From: Paenibacillus silvestris
GTDB taxonomy: Bacteria; Bacillota; Bacilli; Paenibacillales; NBRC-103111
Direction of reading: 5' to 3'
Length of the DNA: 64,000 nucleotides
NCBI RefSeq assembly: GCF_009882985.1
Contig: NZ_WTUZ01000007.1
Coordinates: 10,781 to 74,780 of the forward strand
This document shows, one piece after another, positions 33,869 to 41,991 of the stretch. The translations under genes were made by a program, and so were the position numbers. Within the stretch, counting starts at the first letter, position 1, and the number at the start of each line of letters is the position of its first letter. A model generated the notes under the pieces. The model saw only the letters and a program-made list of their open reading frames with translations. It made no database searches and was not told where the DNA came from.

Positions 33869-34300
33869 TTACCGTATCAAATGTTCTGAAATCCCCCAGA
33901 AATATTTGAATAGGAACATTAATATTATTATTTCGTTTATTGTCACTAGGATAACAATAATCAGTTGTTGTTGAGTATTAAAATATGTTCTCCATATTGT
34001 TGTTTGATTAGCTGCATCAATAGCATCTTTATATGCTGAATATCTCGGAGCAAATACAAATCCAACTATTAATATTAATAAAGGTATGAATGCAAATGGC
34101 AACAAAATAATGGTAAGTAAGCCTAACGCAAATAGAAAGCCTGATATCATTCCTACTAATTTGAATAGTATAGGAAAGAGTACAGTGAGAAGTATTTGAA
34201 GGCACGTAAGCTTAAGCCATTTCAAAATTTGACCATTATATAATTGACCAATTCCCGGTAAAATTAAGGAAAATATTGCAGGGGAATTCACATTTCTCAT
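33869..34300 (-). CDS. Small membrane protein, TM2-like
   Basis: A 143-residue protein with three or four hydrophobic segments (TCLQILLTVLFPILFKLV; FALGLLTIILLPFAFIPLLI; LIIVILVTINEIIILMFLF). The N-terminus SPAIFSLILPGIGQLYNGQI is the motif of TM2-domain and related small membrane proteins (glycine-rich PGxGQxYNGQ). GGAGA lies five bases before the ATG. Function unknown. Confidence 0.75.
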   Translation of the reverse strand: MRNVNSPAIFSLILPGIGQLYNGQILKWLKLTCLQILLTVLFPILFKLVGMISGFLFALGLLTIILLPFAFIPLLILIVGFVFAPRYSAYKDAIDAANQTTIWRTYFNTQQQLIIVILVTINEIIILMFLFKYFWGISEHLIR

Positions 34301-34420
34301 TATATTCTCCAGTGTTTTAAATTGTATTTCTAAGTCATCTTTTTAAATAAACCTTAATTGGACGATATGTGGCGAACTAACGTGTCCCTGCTAAAGTTTC
34401 TTGTTACTTCAACAGACAAA

Positions 34421-34450
34421 AGCAGCCGATCAATGCTGGCTGCCGTCATG
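34421..34450 (-). terminator. Terminator of the alpha/beta hydrolase gene
   Basis: Leftward, GGCAGCCAGCATTGATCGGCTGCTTTTG forms a GCAGCC/GGCTGC stem followed by TTTTG. It overlaps the last codons of the hydrolase gene and lies beside repeat copy 2. Confidence 0.55.
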
Positions 34451-35218
34451 TCGTGATTGAACTAACGTTCTTCCGTCCCTCAGTTGAGACAGCAAGGTCT
34501 TATCAAGGAACTCCTTCATCTTTTGCAGCATTCCTAATGTAATCTGATGATTAACTCTCGGGTACTCAATTAATTGGATATGATCTGCTGGTTTACCCTC
34601 TGTTGTTATTGCATTTATAAAGTATAATTGACTATCTATAGGAATTGAAGTGTCATCCTGGCAATGAAGCAGCAATAATGGCTTTTCTTGATTCATTCGA
34701 ATATAGGAAAGTGGATCATTTTGTTGTAAAAGAGATTTGGCACTAGCCTCCATCGGATTCAATCCATTTTTTTCGCGATATAGTTCTTCAAATTGAACCC
34801 AAGCACAGGAACCATTTATAACAATTGCGGATTTAATCTGTTGATCTTTAGCGTATGTTCCAGCGCTAATAAATCCGCCTGTTGAGTGGCCAATCACTGC
34901 TATTGGACCATCACCATATTGTATGGCCTCCGCAACTATTGTCTCTGCTTCATGTACTCCTTGAAAAACAACAGGCCAGAAATTAGATTGTAACGTTTCT
35001 TTATCAAAATAATCAAGGCTTCCGCGCTCTCCATGGGAAGGTAGTTCAGGTATAATTACTCGATATCCCCAACTTGATATTAACGATGCAAAAAACTTGT
35101 AACTTTCTATCGTTGATCCCCATCCGTGGTACAGAATAATTTGTCCGAGCTGTTCAGATGAAGGATCTAGTATAATACATGGTACTCCACAAATATCTCG
35201 ATATTCAATTTGTTCCAT
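34430..35218 (-). CDS. Alpha/beta hydrolase
   Basis: A 262-residue alpha/beta-fold hydrolase. The oxyanion region IILYHGWGSTIESYKFF, the nucleophile elbow GHSTGG, an acid in LLLHCQDDTSIP and the catalytic His in YPRVNHQIT are all visible in order. It resembles dienelactone-hydrolase/BAAT-type esterases or peptidases. ATG 35218 has AAGGAG ten bases upstream; the longer frame adds a lysine-rich, non-conserved stretch. The last residues (LRDGRTLVQSRHDGSQH) come from a dispersed repeat, so the original C-terminus may have been replaced. Confidence 0.85.
   Translation of the reverse strand: MEQIEYRDICGVPCIILDPSSEQLGQIILYHGWGSTIESYKFFASLISSWGYRVIIPELPSHGERGSLDYFDKETLQSNFWPVVFQGVHEAETIVAEAIQYGDGPIAVIGHSTGGFISAGTYAKDQQIKSAIVINGSCAWVQFEELYREKNGLNPMEASAKSLLQQNDPLSYIRMNQEKPLLLLHCQDDTSIPIDSQLYFINAITTEGKPADHIQLIEYPRVNHQITLGMLQKMKEFLDKTLLSQLRDGRTLVQSRHDGSQH
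34457..34488. repeat. Dispersed palindromic repeat, copy 2
   Basis: TTGAACTAACGTTCTTCCGTC followed by CCTCAGTTGAGA is nearly the same as copy 1. It falls inside the 3' end of the alpha/beta hydrolase frame, so it contributes the last ~15 codons of that protein. A looser relative (TTTAACTAACGTCCTACGT) occurs near 59075-59094. Confidence 0.55.
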
Positions 35219-35316
35219 GAGGAGATCTCTCCTTCTTCGCTTGCTCTTTATAAGTGAGTAATTGAGCTTTTTCTTCAATAGATAAACAATGTATATAAGC
35301 AATACGCCGACATTAT

Positions 35317-35763
35317 TTAATGAAGTTGAAGTAAACGTATTATTTCACCATCAATTATCTCTTCGCTTGCCTTTTTAAACCCCAAGGATTCATACATCTC
35401 TCCAGCAATTATGTTACTAGGTCTGTGACCGATCATAATTCTTTTGGCGTCCATTGACTCAAACAGTTCAATTAGTTGTTTCATTGCAGCCTTTCCGTAG
35501 CCCTTACCCTGGTGATTTTCATCAATCATTATTGCAGGTATCCAGTGGTTTCCATCCGAGTCTGGCTTCTTACAAAAAACAAGAAATCCGATTAAATTAT
35601 CATCACAATAAATTACACGCAGCTCAAAATCATCAACATATTTCGATTCTGCAATCCAATAAACAATAGGTGCAGGAAAAACATTTAGTTGTTCTTTCTT
35701 AACTTTTAATTTGGTACAATCATACCAGTTTTCAATGGACACCTGCTTTAGTTCAATACCCAT
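35317..35763 (-). CDS. GNAT family N-acetyltransferase
   Basis: A 148-residue acetyl-CoA-dependent acetyltransferase. The cofactor-binding motif is HQGKGYGKAAMKQL, preceded by the WIPAIMIDENHQ strand and followed by GHRPSNIIAGEMYESLGF. The acceptor is unknown; small GNAT proteins of this kind acetylate polyamines, antibiotics or amino groups. GGGAGGA sits seven bases before the ATG. It precedes the alpha/beta hydrolase gene by about 100 bases in the same direction. Confidence 0.9.
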   Translation of the reverse strand: MGIELKQVSIENWYDCTKLKVKKEQLNVFPAPIVYWIAESKYVDDFELRVIYCDDNLIGFLVFCKKPDSDGNHWIPAIMIDENHQGKGYGKAAMKQLIELFESMDAKRIMIGHRPSNIIAGEMYESLGFKKASEEIIDGEIIRLLQLH

Positions 35764-36104
35764 AAAGAATTCCTCCCAAAATTGACTTCTTAGTGGATTT
35801 TATCTCTTTATCACAATAATTGGACATCGTTCATTGTAACCACCACTTCACTTCTTTCAATTGGGAAATCACCCATTCATTTTACCACTAAGTTTTTCGT
35901 TTTAATTGGTACAAAACATCTATAAAAATTAAGTCTTGAGATCTGACTCTAAAGTTAATCATCCTTCACGCTCTACTACCGTTAGCTTAATCCCAAGGCC
36001 ATAACAAAAAAAAGAAACCGGAACCCCAAAGGAGTCCCAGCCCTCATCCTACCAAACCTCATTCAAAAGCCCATCCCGAGTATCTCGTTCTCGATACAGT
36101 TTAT
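35764..36104. other. Intergenic with terminator repeat
   Basis: No gene is supported. The right part contains a repeat (36015-36079) that also forms the terminator of the lut operon; the left part should hold the promoter of the GNAT gene. Confidence 0.5.
36004..36079 (-). terminator. lut operon terminator within a dispersed repeat
   Basis: Leftward, GGGACTCC and GGGGTTCC pair around TTT (two G-T pairs) and run into GGTTTCTTTTTTTTG. The 65-base stretch 36015-36079 recurs at 55994-56061 with about 85% identity by eye, so the terminator belongs to a repeated intergenic element. Confidence 0.6.
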
Positions 36105-36836
36105 TTACCCCACAATCAATGCGTACACAATACCGGGTCCGTGAACCCCAATGGTCAGATCATTCTCGATATCAGCCGAACGACTTGGTCCAGAGATGAA
36201 ATGAATACCCGCAGGCAGATCCTCTCTTCCCGTACGATCGAAATGAACTAATGTTTCGCCTAAACGTGTTTTCAGTCTTTCTACCGGAATAATAGCCATC
36301 AATACGGTCGGGAGTAAACTAACAGATCTGCCTTTGTCCCGAGATGATAGCACCGTCATGGAGCCCGTATACGCTGTAGCGTAATCCGCCATCACAATCC
36401 CAAAATCCGCTTCAGCGGCGCGGGCTTTCCAGTGATTCTCCGGGGCACGGTTCCAAACCGATACACTAGTGTCTTTTAGCACTCCTTCCAAATCAAGAGC
36501 ATCAAGCTCCGATTGGTTTTGCCGGATAATATATTTAGCGCTCATTTCCTGTGCTTTATTCACTATGAATTGTTTTACATCTTCCATGGAAGATAAACGA
36601 GCCACATATCCGCCAGCAGTTTGGAAATTTTCCGTAAATCTCTCAATTCTCTCTTCAAGAGGCCACTCGAATGTTTGCCAGAAATCAGGCGCTCCTCGGT
36701 AAGGCTGAGCCGGTTTCTCAATCACCCGTGCTCTTCCAAGCTTGCTAGCGATGCCATTCATAAATGCTTCCTGTTTCGCGCGTGACTCCGCTTCAAGCTG
36801 CTCTAACCATTCCTGATGCGTATCAGCCATGTTCAT
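36105..36836 (-). CDS. lutC: Lactate utilisation protein C
   Basis: A 243-residue LUD-domain protein of the LutC/YkgG family, the third component of the L-lactate oxidising complex that converts L-lactate to pyruvate. Recognisable are FVWPLEERIERF-like and FGIVMADYATAYTGSMTVLS segments and the C-terminal SGPSRSADIENDLTIGVHGP signature. Start ATG 36836 lies behind GGAGGAGGG and overlaps the lutB 3' end by 14 bases; an ATG six bases further on is an alternative. The last gene of the operon, followed by a T-rich hairpin. Confidence 0.93.
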   Translation of the reverse strand: MNMADTHQEWLEQLEAESRAKQEAFMNGIASKLGRARVIEKPAQPYRGAPDFWQTFEWPLEERIERFTENFQTAGGYVARLSSMEDVKQFIVNKAQEMSAKYIIRQNQSELDALDLEGVLKDTSVSVWNRAPENHWKARAAEADFGIVMADYATAYTGSMTVLSSRDKGRSVSLLPTVLMAIIPVERLKTRLGETLVHFDRTGREDLPAGIHFISGPSRSADIENDLTIGVHGPGIVYALIVG

Positions 36837-38340
36837 GCCCTCCTCCGGTTTTCCTTTCCTTGACAATGGCTTCCATTCGTTGGCGCACTTCAGGATCCAG
36901 CTCCTTCAGCCCTTGACGCAGTTCCGCCTCCAATGTCCCCCACCCCTCACGGAACGATTTGTCAGGCAAACTAGGCGTTACCCGATACGAATTCCAGCCT
37001 TTGAGCGGACCCAGCTTCGTACGGATCTCTCCGCTGCGGACGACAAGTTTTTGGCCGATCTTACCGAGCTTCAGCACACCTTGGAAACGGCCCGAATTGG
37101 CCATAACCGCCGAGAAACCTTTCATGCCAACCGCTTCAAGCTTGTTGCCATGACCGCTCTCCACCTTACGGCGCCGCAAAGAAACAAGCATATCGTGCAG
37201 AGGGATTTTGACGGGGCACGCTTCGTAGCAAGCCCCGCATAAGCTGGAGGCATTCGCAATATCGTCCCACTCGGCCACGTTTTTCTTTAACGCAGGAGTC
37301 AATACGGCGCCGATCGGGCCGCTGTACGTGCCCCCGTATGCATGTCCACCGATATGACGGTACACCGGACAAGCGTTCAAGCAAGCGCCGCAGCGGATAC
37401 AATTCAGCAATTCTTGAAATTCAGGATCTCCCAGCTGCAAAGAACGTCCGTTATCGACGATGATTATGTGCATTTCCTCAGGACCATCAGCATCATGTTC
37501 TCTTCGCGGACCCGTAATCCCTGACATGTACACCGTCAGCTTCTGACCTGTCGCCGAACGCGGCAGAAGCGTTGCCATAACTTCCAAATCGGTCCAGGAA
37601 GGTATAATACGCTCCATACCCATTAGCGTAATTTGCGTCTTAGGAACCGTAGTTACCATCCGGGCGTTACCTTCGTTCTCGAACAGCACCATGGATCCGG
37701 TTTCGGCAATCGCGAAGTTGCACCCTGTCATCCCGATATCGGTTTCAAGAAACTTCTCCCTCAGCTTCTTACGAACAAAACCTGCTAGAATCGAAGTATC
37801 CGGCGGCAGCGTCTCCCCAGCTTCTTTGGAGAGCAAATCCGCAATTTGATATCTGTTCTTATGAATAGCCGGAATGATAATATGAGAAGGCGTTTCTCCT
37901 GCGAGTTGAATAATGTACTCACCTAAATCCGACTCGATGGCTTCTATCCCTATAGATTCAAGCGCGTGATTTAGATGAAGCTCTTCGGTTACCATTGACT
38001 TTGATTTTACAACCGACTTTGCAGATTTACGTTCCGCAATCGCCAGAGCAATTTTCACCGCATCAGCCGATGTATCAGCGAAATGGACATGAACACCATT
38101 AGCACGAGCGTTATCCGCAAACAAATTCAAATAATAATCCAGATGAGCAATCGTATGCAGCCGGATTTGTCGGCCTCTTTCTCTCCAACTATCCCAATTG
38201 CCTTGTTCTTCAGCAGCTTTCTTCTTACCTCCACGCAGTCGCTCCGTCGTGAAGCGCACGGCATTGCGCAAAAACTCATCGTTAAGCGCCAGATCCGCAC
38301 GTTCTTTAACGCTTGAAGCAGCAGAATTAGTCCTACTCAC
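36823..38340 (-). CDS. lutB: Lactate utilisation iron-sulfur protein B
   Basis: A 505-residue protein with an N-terminal LUD domain and two [4Fe-4S] motifs, CIRCGACLNACPVY and CGACYEACPVKIP, as in Bacillus subtilis LutB. It transfers electrons from L-lactate within the LutABC complex. The GTG start overlaps the lutA stop codon (GTGA), indicating tight translational coupling. All cysteines of both clusters are present and the length is normal. Confidence 0.95.
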   Translation of the reverse strand: MSRTNSAASSVKERADLALNDEFLRNAVRFTTERLRGGKKKAAEEQGNWDSWRERGRQIRLHTIAHLDYYLNLFADNARANGVHVHFADTSADAVKIALAIAERKSAKSVVKSKSMVTEELHLNHALESIGIEAIESDLGEYIIQLAGETPSHIIIPAIHKNRYQIADLLSKEAGETLPPDTSILAGFVRKKLREKFLETDIGMTGCNFAIAETGSMVLFENEGNARMVTTVPKTQITLMGMERIIPSWTDLEVMATLLPRSATGQKLTVYMSGITGPRREHDADGPEEMHIIIVDNGRSLQLGDPEFQELLNCIRCGACLNACPVYRHIGGHAYGGTYSGPIGAVLTPALKKNVAEWDDIANASSLCGACYEACPVKIPLHDMLVSLRRRKVESGHGNKLEAVGMKGFSAVMANSGRFQGVLKLGKIGQKLVVRSGEIRTKLGPLKGWNSYRVTPSLPDKSFREGWGTLEAELRQGLKELDPEVRQRMEAIVKERKTGGGHEHG

Positions 38341-39065
38341 GCCCGATTCACTCCTTCATACAGCAGCTCTGCCAAGTGCATCACCTTGACGGGTTCGTTT
38401 CGAAAGCGCAGGTTGCCAGCGATATTCATTAAGCAGGCCATATCGAGACCGACGAGAACTTCCGCTTCCGTTTCTTTCACATGATTCACTTTCTCTGAGA
38501 CCATAGCTCCTGAAATGTCTGCCATTTTTACAGCAAAAGTCCCACCGAACCCGCAGCAATCTTCTGCAAAAGGAAGCGGAACAAATTGTAAACCTTGCAC
38601 GTTTTCCAGTAATTCCAACGGCTCATCTTTGACACCAAGAAGCCTGCTTCCATGGCAGGATGGATGATAGGTGACTTTATGAGGAAACACCGCCCCTAGA
38701 TCAGTGACCCCTAGTACCTGCACAAGGAACTGAGTAAACTCGTAAGTTTTTCTCTGAAGCTCTACCGCTTTCTCCAAGTTAATAGGATCATCTAGAAAGA
38801 GATTCGAATAGTGATGAATCATGTAGGTGCATGAACCCGAAGGAGAAATAACAAAATCGCTATCTTCAAATGCTTTGAGAATGGTTTTGGCTGTTATCCG
38901 CGCTTCATCCCAATATCCGCTGTTATATGCGGGTTGACCGCAGCAGGTTTGAACGTTTGGAAATTCCAACTGAATCCCATATTTGGCTAAAAGCCGCACC
39001 ATCGCTTCTCCTACTCGGGGATAGATCGCATCGCTAAGACAAGTAATAAATAATGATACTTTCAC
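38337..39065 (-). CDS. lutA: Lactate utilisation protein A (Fe-S oxidoreductase)
   Basis: A 242-residue protein with the two cysteine-rich CCG domains of LutA/GlcF-type oxidoreductases: FPNVQTCCGQPAYNSGYWDE and FAEDCCGFGGTFAVK. It belongs to the LutABC complex. The start is a GTG with GAGAGGTG four bases upstream. The gene begins ~100 bases after the FAH-family gene, separated by a hairpin, so lut transcription could be partly independent of the upstream sugar genes. Confidence 0.94.
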   Translation of the reverse strand: MKVSLFITCLSDAIYPRVGEAMVRLLAKYGIQLEFPNVQTCCGQPAYNSGYWDEARITAKTILKAFEDSDFVISPSGSCTYMIHHYSNLFLDDPINLEKAVELQRKTYEFTQFLVQVLGVTDLGAVFPHKVTYHPSCHGSRLLGVKDEPLELLENVQGLQFVPLPFAEDCCGFGGTFAVKMADISGAMVSEKVNHVKETEAEVLVGLDMACLMNIAGNLRFRNEPVKVMHLAELLYEGVNRA

Positions 39066-39121
39066 GGTGCACCTCTCATCTATATGAATGATATACTTAT
39101 CAAATTGTCAGATATGCAAAG

Positions 39122-39151
39122 CAAAAGAACCTCAACGATCGAGGTTCTTAC
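39122..39151. terminator. Hairpin between the FAH-family gene and lutA
   Basis: AAGAACCTC and GAGGTTCTT form a 9-bp stem with an AACGATC loop; leftward it runs into TTGCTTTGC, so termination would be partial. Confidence 0.55.
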
Positions 39152-39162
39152 TATTTATTCTA

Positions 39163-40077
39163 CTATTTCTCAGCAACCATCGTATTTGTTAACGAACCTA
39201 ATTTTTCAATCTCTATGGTTACAACGTCTCCCGGTTTTAAATAGATCTGCTTCTCCTTCGGATAGCCTAACACAACTCCCGCAGGCGTTCCTGTTAGGAT
39301 AATATCACCTGGAACTAAGGTCATGTGTTGCGAGATGTAGCTGACAATCTCGTCGCAATGAAAAATCATATCGGATGTATGGGAATGCTGTCTAACCTCG
39401 CCGTTGACGATACAGCGAATGTCCAGATTGTTCGGATCTCCTACTTCATCTGCGGTAACGAGGAATGGACCTAACGGACTGAAGCTATCGCACGACTTAC
39501 CAAGCAGCCATTGCTGCGTCCTCATTTGCAAATCTCGCGCGGACAAGTCATTCACATTGCAATAGCCGAATACGTGATCTAACGCATGCCCCTTCTCCAC
39601 ATATTTAGCTTTTTTACCAATCACAATCACAAGCTCTGCTTCGTAATCAACCTGCGACGACACTCTCTCCGGCAGTGGAACTTCAGCGCCATGTCCAGTT
39701 AGCGTGTTCGAAAATTTATTAAAAAGAATCGGATACTCCGGAATCGGCGCATTGGTTTCTTCAGCATGCTTGCGATAGTTGAGCCCTACACAAATAATTT
39801 TGTTTGGGTTCGTCACACAGGGTCCATATTGAATATGAGTTTCATCCAGCCAATAAGCTTCTCCCTCTGAGCCTGTTTCAAGCACGATGTTCACAAGACG
39901 CTGGAGTTGTGCAACCGCCGCTGTTCCGCCTTCTATGACAGCATGTAGCGTGGTCGACAAGCTAATCGTTTGGTCCAAATTCATTCCATTGATTGCTGCA
40001 GCGACATCCAAAATGCCCTTCTCCGTTTTAATACCAAGCTTAAATTGGCCGTTGTCGTTAAATGTCAGTAGTTTCAT
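39163..40077 (-). CDS. Fumarylacetoacetate hydrolase family protein
   Basis: A 304-residue FAH-family hydrolase. The active-site segments are CVGLNYRKHAEE, the metal-binding DYEAELVIVIGKK, GYCNVNDLSARDLQ, and the C-terminal LTGTPAGVVLGY. The family includes 2,4-diketo-3-deoxy-L-fuconate/rhamnonate hydrolase, which releases pyruvate and L-lactate; the operon context (sugar dehydrogenases, UxaA-type dehydratase, LutABC) makes that the leading hypothesis. Ureidoglycolate lyase-like and oxaloacetate decarboxylase-like roles are alternatives. GGAGG is 13 bases from the ATG, but it is ideally placed for a three-codon reading frame whose stop overlaps this start (ATGA), an unusual coupling arrangement. 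Confidence 0.88.
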   Translation of the reverse strand: MKLLTFNDNGQFKLGIKTEKGILDVAAAINGMNLDQTISLSTTLHAVIEGGTAAVAQLQRLVNIVLETGSEGEAYWLDETHIQYGPCVTNPNKIICVGLNYRKHAEETNAPIPEYPILFNKFSNTLTGHGAEVPLPERVSSQVDYEAELVIVIGKKAKYVEKGHALDHVFGYCNVNDLSARDLQMRTQQWLLGKSCDSFSPLGPFLVTADEVGDPNNLDIRCIVNGEVRQHSHTSDMIFHCDEIVSYISQHMTLVPGDIILTGTPAGVVLGYPKEKQIYLKPGDVVTIEIEKLGSLTNTMVAEK

Positions 40078-40107
40078 TTGTACATATTCTCCTCCATCTA
40101 GCTATTG

Positions 40108-40881
40108 TTAGGCGTTCTTGCCGAAAACAACACCACCGTCAATGTAGAGCGGAGAACCCATCATAAACTTGGAATCATCAGATGCCAAGAACAAGGCCGC
40201 ATTCGCAACATCCTCTGACTTGCCCAGTTCACCGCTGAGCTGGCGCTGTTTTAAGGATTCGATGGCAGCTGTAGGATCGTCATAGGAAGTCTTCAAATAG
40301 TTCTCTACAAACGGTGTAAAGATCGTACCCGGCAGAAGGGCATTCACCCGGATGTTGTAGGGAGCATAATCAACCTGCATCGATTTGGTTAAGGCGAGTA
40401 CGGCTCCCTTCGTTGCAGCATAAGAAACTCTGCGCGCGAGTCCAATTTCCGCTACGCACGACGACATGTTGATTATCGAACCTGTTTTACGCTCCATCAT
40501 ATAGGGCAATACATATTTCGAAGGCAGGAACACGCCTTTTACGTTAATGCTCATAATCCGGTCCCAAGCTTCCGGCTCAATTTCATGCACGGCTCCGACA
40601 CCACTGATTCCGGCATTGTTAAACAGAACGTCGATGCGACCAAATTCAGCAATAGCCGCTTCTACCATCGTCTTGACGTGCTCAGGATTTGTTACATCCG
40701 CGTGGAGAAATAGCGCTTCGCCACCCTTGTTCCTAATTTCGCTCACGGTTTCTCTGCCCTTGATTTCATCCAAGTCGTTCACGATAACTGTCGCGCCTTC
40801 TTGTGCAAAAAGCAATGCCGTGCTTTTCCCGATGCCTGATCCAGCTCCGGTGATCAAAGCTACCTTATCTTGTAATCGCAT
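40108..40881 (-). CDS. Short-chain dehydrogenase/reductase (sugar acid or sugar dehydrogenase)
   Basis: A 257-residue classical SDR with TGAGSGIG (11-18), NNAG, the catalytic Ser in INMSSCVAE, and YAATK. The C-terminal MMGSPLYIDGGV is the usual end of glucose-dehydrogenase-like SDRs. In the non-phosphorylative 6-deoxyhexose route an SDR oxidises 2-keto-3-deoxy-L-fuconate or rhamnonate at C4; this gene precedes the FAH-family gene that would act next. GGAG lies seven bases before the ATG. An amidohydrolase remnant lies immediately upstream. Confidence 0.88.
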   Translation of the reverse strand: MRLQDKVALITGAGSGIGKSTALLFAQEGATVIVNDLDEIKGRETVSEIRNKGGEALFLHADVTNPEHVKTMVEAAIAEFGRIDVLFNNAGISGVGAVHEIEPEAWDRIMSINVKGVFLPSKYVLPYMMERKTGSIINMSSCVAEIGLARRVSYAATKGAVLALTKSMQVDYAPYNIRVNALLPGTIFTPFVENYLKTSYDDPTAAIESLKQRQLSGELGKSEDVANAALFLASDDSKFMMGSPLYIDGGVVFGKNA

Positions 40882-40896
40882 ATTTCCACTCCTCTA

Positions 40897-40993
40897 TTAT
40901 CCAGCTTGAATGCCATAAAACTTCGCCGCTGTTCCGCCTAATATGGCAGCTCTTTCATCTTCCGAATAATCGGCAATTATCTTGCTCGGTACT
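40897..40993 (-). pseudogene. Amidohydrolase (possible sugar lactonase) 3' remnant
   Basis: Directly after the stop codon of the aldo/keto reductase gene, shifted by one base, 31 codons read VPSKIIADYSEDERAAILGG followed by TAAKFYGIQAG and a stop. This is the characteristic C-terminus of amidohydrolase-fold enzymes such as sugar-acid lactonases (ending in ...NAAKFYGI). The rest of the gene is missing. The stop lies 15 bases before the SDR start, so the remnant keeps the normal operon spacing: a deletion has removed ~800 or more bases. Confidence 0.75.
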
Positions 40994-41959
40994 CTAAGCA
41001 AAACGATTCTCTTCGGGATCTTCCATATCAAAGCCAAAGGCATCAAGCGCCGGCCATAGCTCAGAGGCAATCGGGTAATTCGCGAGTTCCAGCGTTTGGG
41101 CTATCCGTTCCGGTTTACTCATGCCAACGACCGTACTAGCGATTCGCGGGTCGCGAAGCGAAAATTGAAGTGCGGCGGCGGCAAGCGGAACATCGTATTC
41201 CAAGCAAACCTTGGCGAACATACGCGCTCTCTCCAATAATTGTGGCGGAGCTTCGCTATAGGCATAACGTGCGTATGCTTCCGGACCTTTAGCGAGTATG
41301 CCGCTGCCATAAGGAGCTGCGTTAATAACCGCAACGCCCATACGGCTCGCGACATCAAGCAAAGGTTCGGCCGCCCGATTGAGCAGCGTATAGCGATTGT
41401 GGGTTTCAACGCTGCTAAACGCTCCCGTTTCGACATACCGAATGAGCATATCAATCGGTCCGCCGGATATGCCGATGTGATCGATGACCCCTTGCTCTTG
41501 AAACTTTCGCAGTACTTCTAACGGTCCGCCGGATCCCATCACATTTTCGAAAGTGGTATGTTCAGGATCGTGGATGTAAACGTATTGCAGACGATCAAGT
41601 CCTAATCGTTCGAGACTTCCTTCGATGGAACGTTTAATCTGTTCGCCGCTAAAGTCGCCGGTCTTAAGGTCGCGGTCGGCTTTAGTAGCCAACACGTAAC
41701 CTGCGGGAAGACCACCATACGCATGAATGGCCTTACCGATTCGCCGTTCGCTCTCGCCTTCGCCGTAAGCTGCAGCCGTATCCAGAAAGTTGATTGGGCT
41801 TTCGAAGGCGGTGCGCAGCGTCACCAATGCTTGTTCCTCCGACGTGCTGTATTGAAAGGTTTCCGGCATATCCCCCAGCGGAGCGGCTCCAAAACATAGC
41901 GGTGATATGAGTAGGCCCGTACTGCCAAGCGGTCTTTTGGATAATAATGCGTTCGTCAT
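40994..41959 (-). CDS. Aldo/keto reductase, D-threo-aldose/L-fucose dehydrogenase type
   Basis: A 321-residue aldo/keto reductase of the subgroup that contains D-threo-aldose 1-dehydrogenase and L-fucose dehydrogenase. The N-terminal LCFGAAPLGDM, catalytic Asp60 and Tyr65 in NFLDTAAAYGEGESE, Lys in LATKADRD and the YVYIHDPEH segment are intact. Such enzymes oxidise L-fucose or related sugars at C1 to the lactone. GAGGA is seven bases before the ATG. It follows the dehydratase gene by 32 bases and is succeeded by an amidohydrolase fragment. Confidence 0.87.
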   Translation of the reverse strand: MTNALLSKRPLGSTGLLISPLCFGAAPLGDMPETFQYSTSEEQALVTLRTAFESPINFLDTAAAYGEGESERRIGKAIHAYGGLPAGYVLATKADRDLKTGDFSGEQIKRSIEGSLERLGLDRLQYVYIHDPEHTTFENVMGSGGPLEVLRKFQEQGVIDHIGISGGPIDMLIRYVETGAFSSVETHNRYTLLNRAAEPLLDVASRMGVAVINAAPYGSGILAKGPEAYARYAYSEAPPQLLERARMFAKVCLEYDVPLAAAALQFSLRDPRIASTVVGMSKPERIAQTLELANYPIASELWPALDAFGFDMEDPEENRFA

Positions 41960-41991
41960 GGCGTGTTCCTCGCTTCCTGATATTGTCTGTA

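Noticed and set aside
33324..34300. Toxin-immunity locus
   Set aside because: The small hypothetical proteins resemble immunity proteins only in size and charge; no toxin gene is present.
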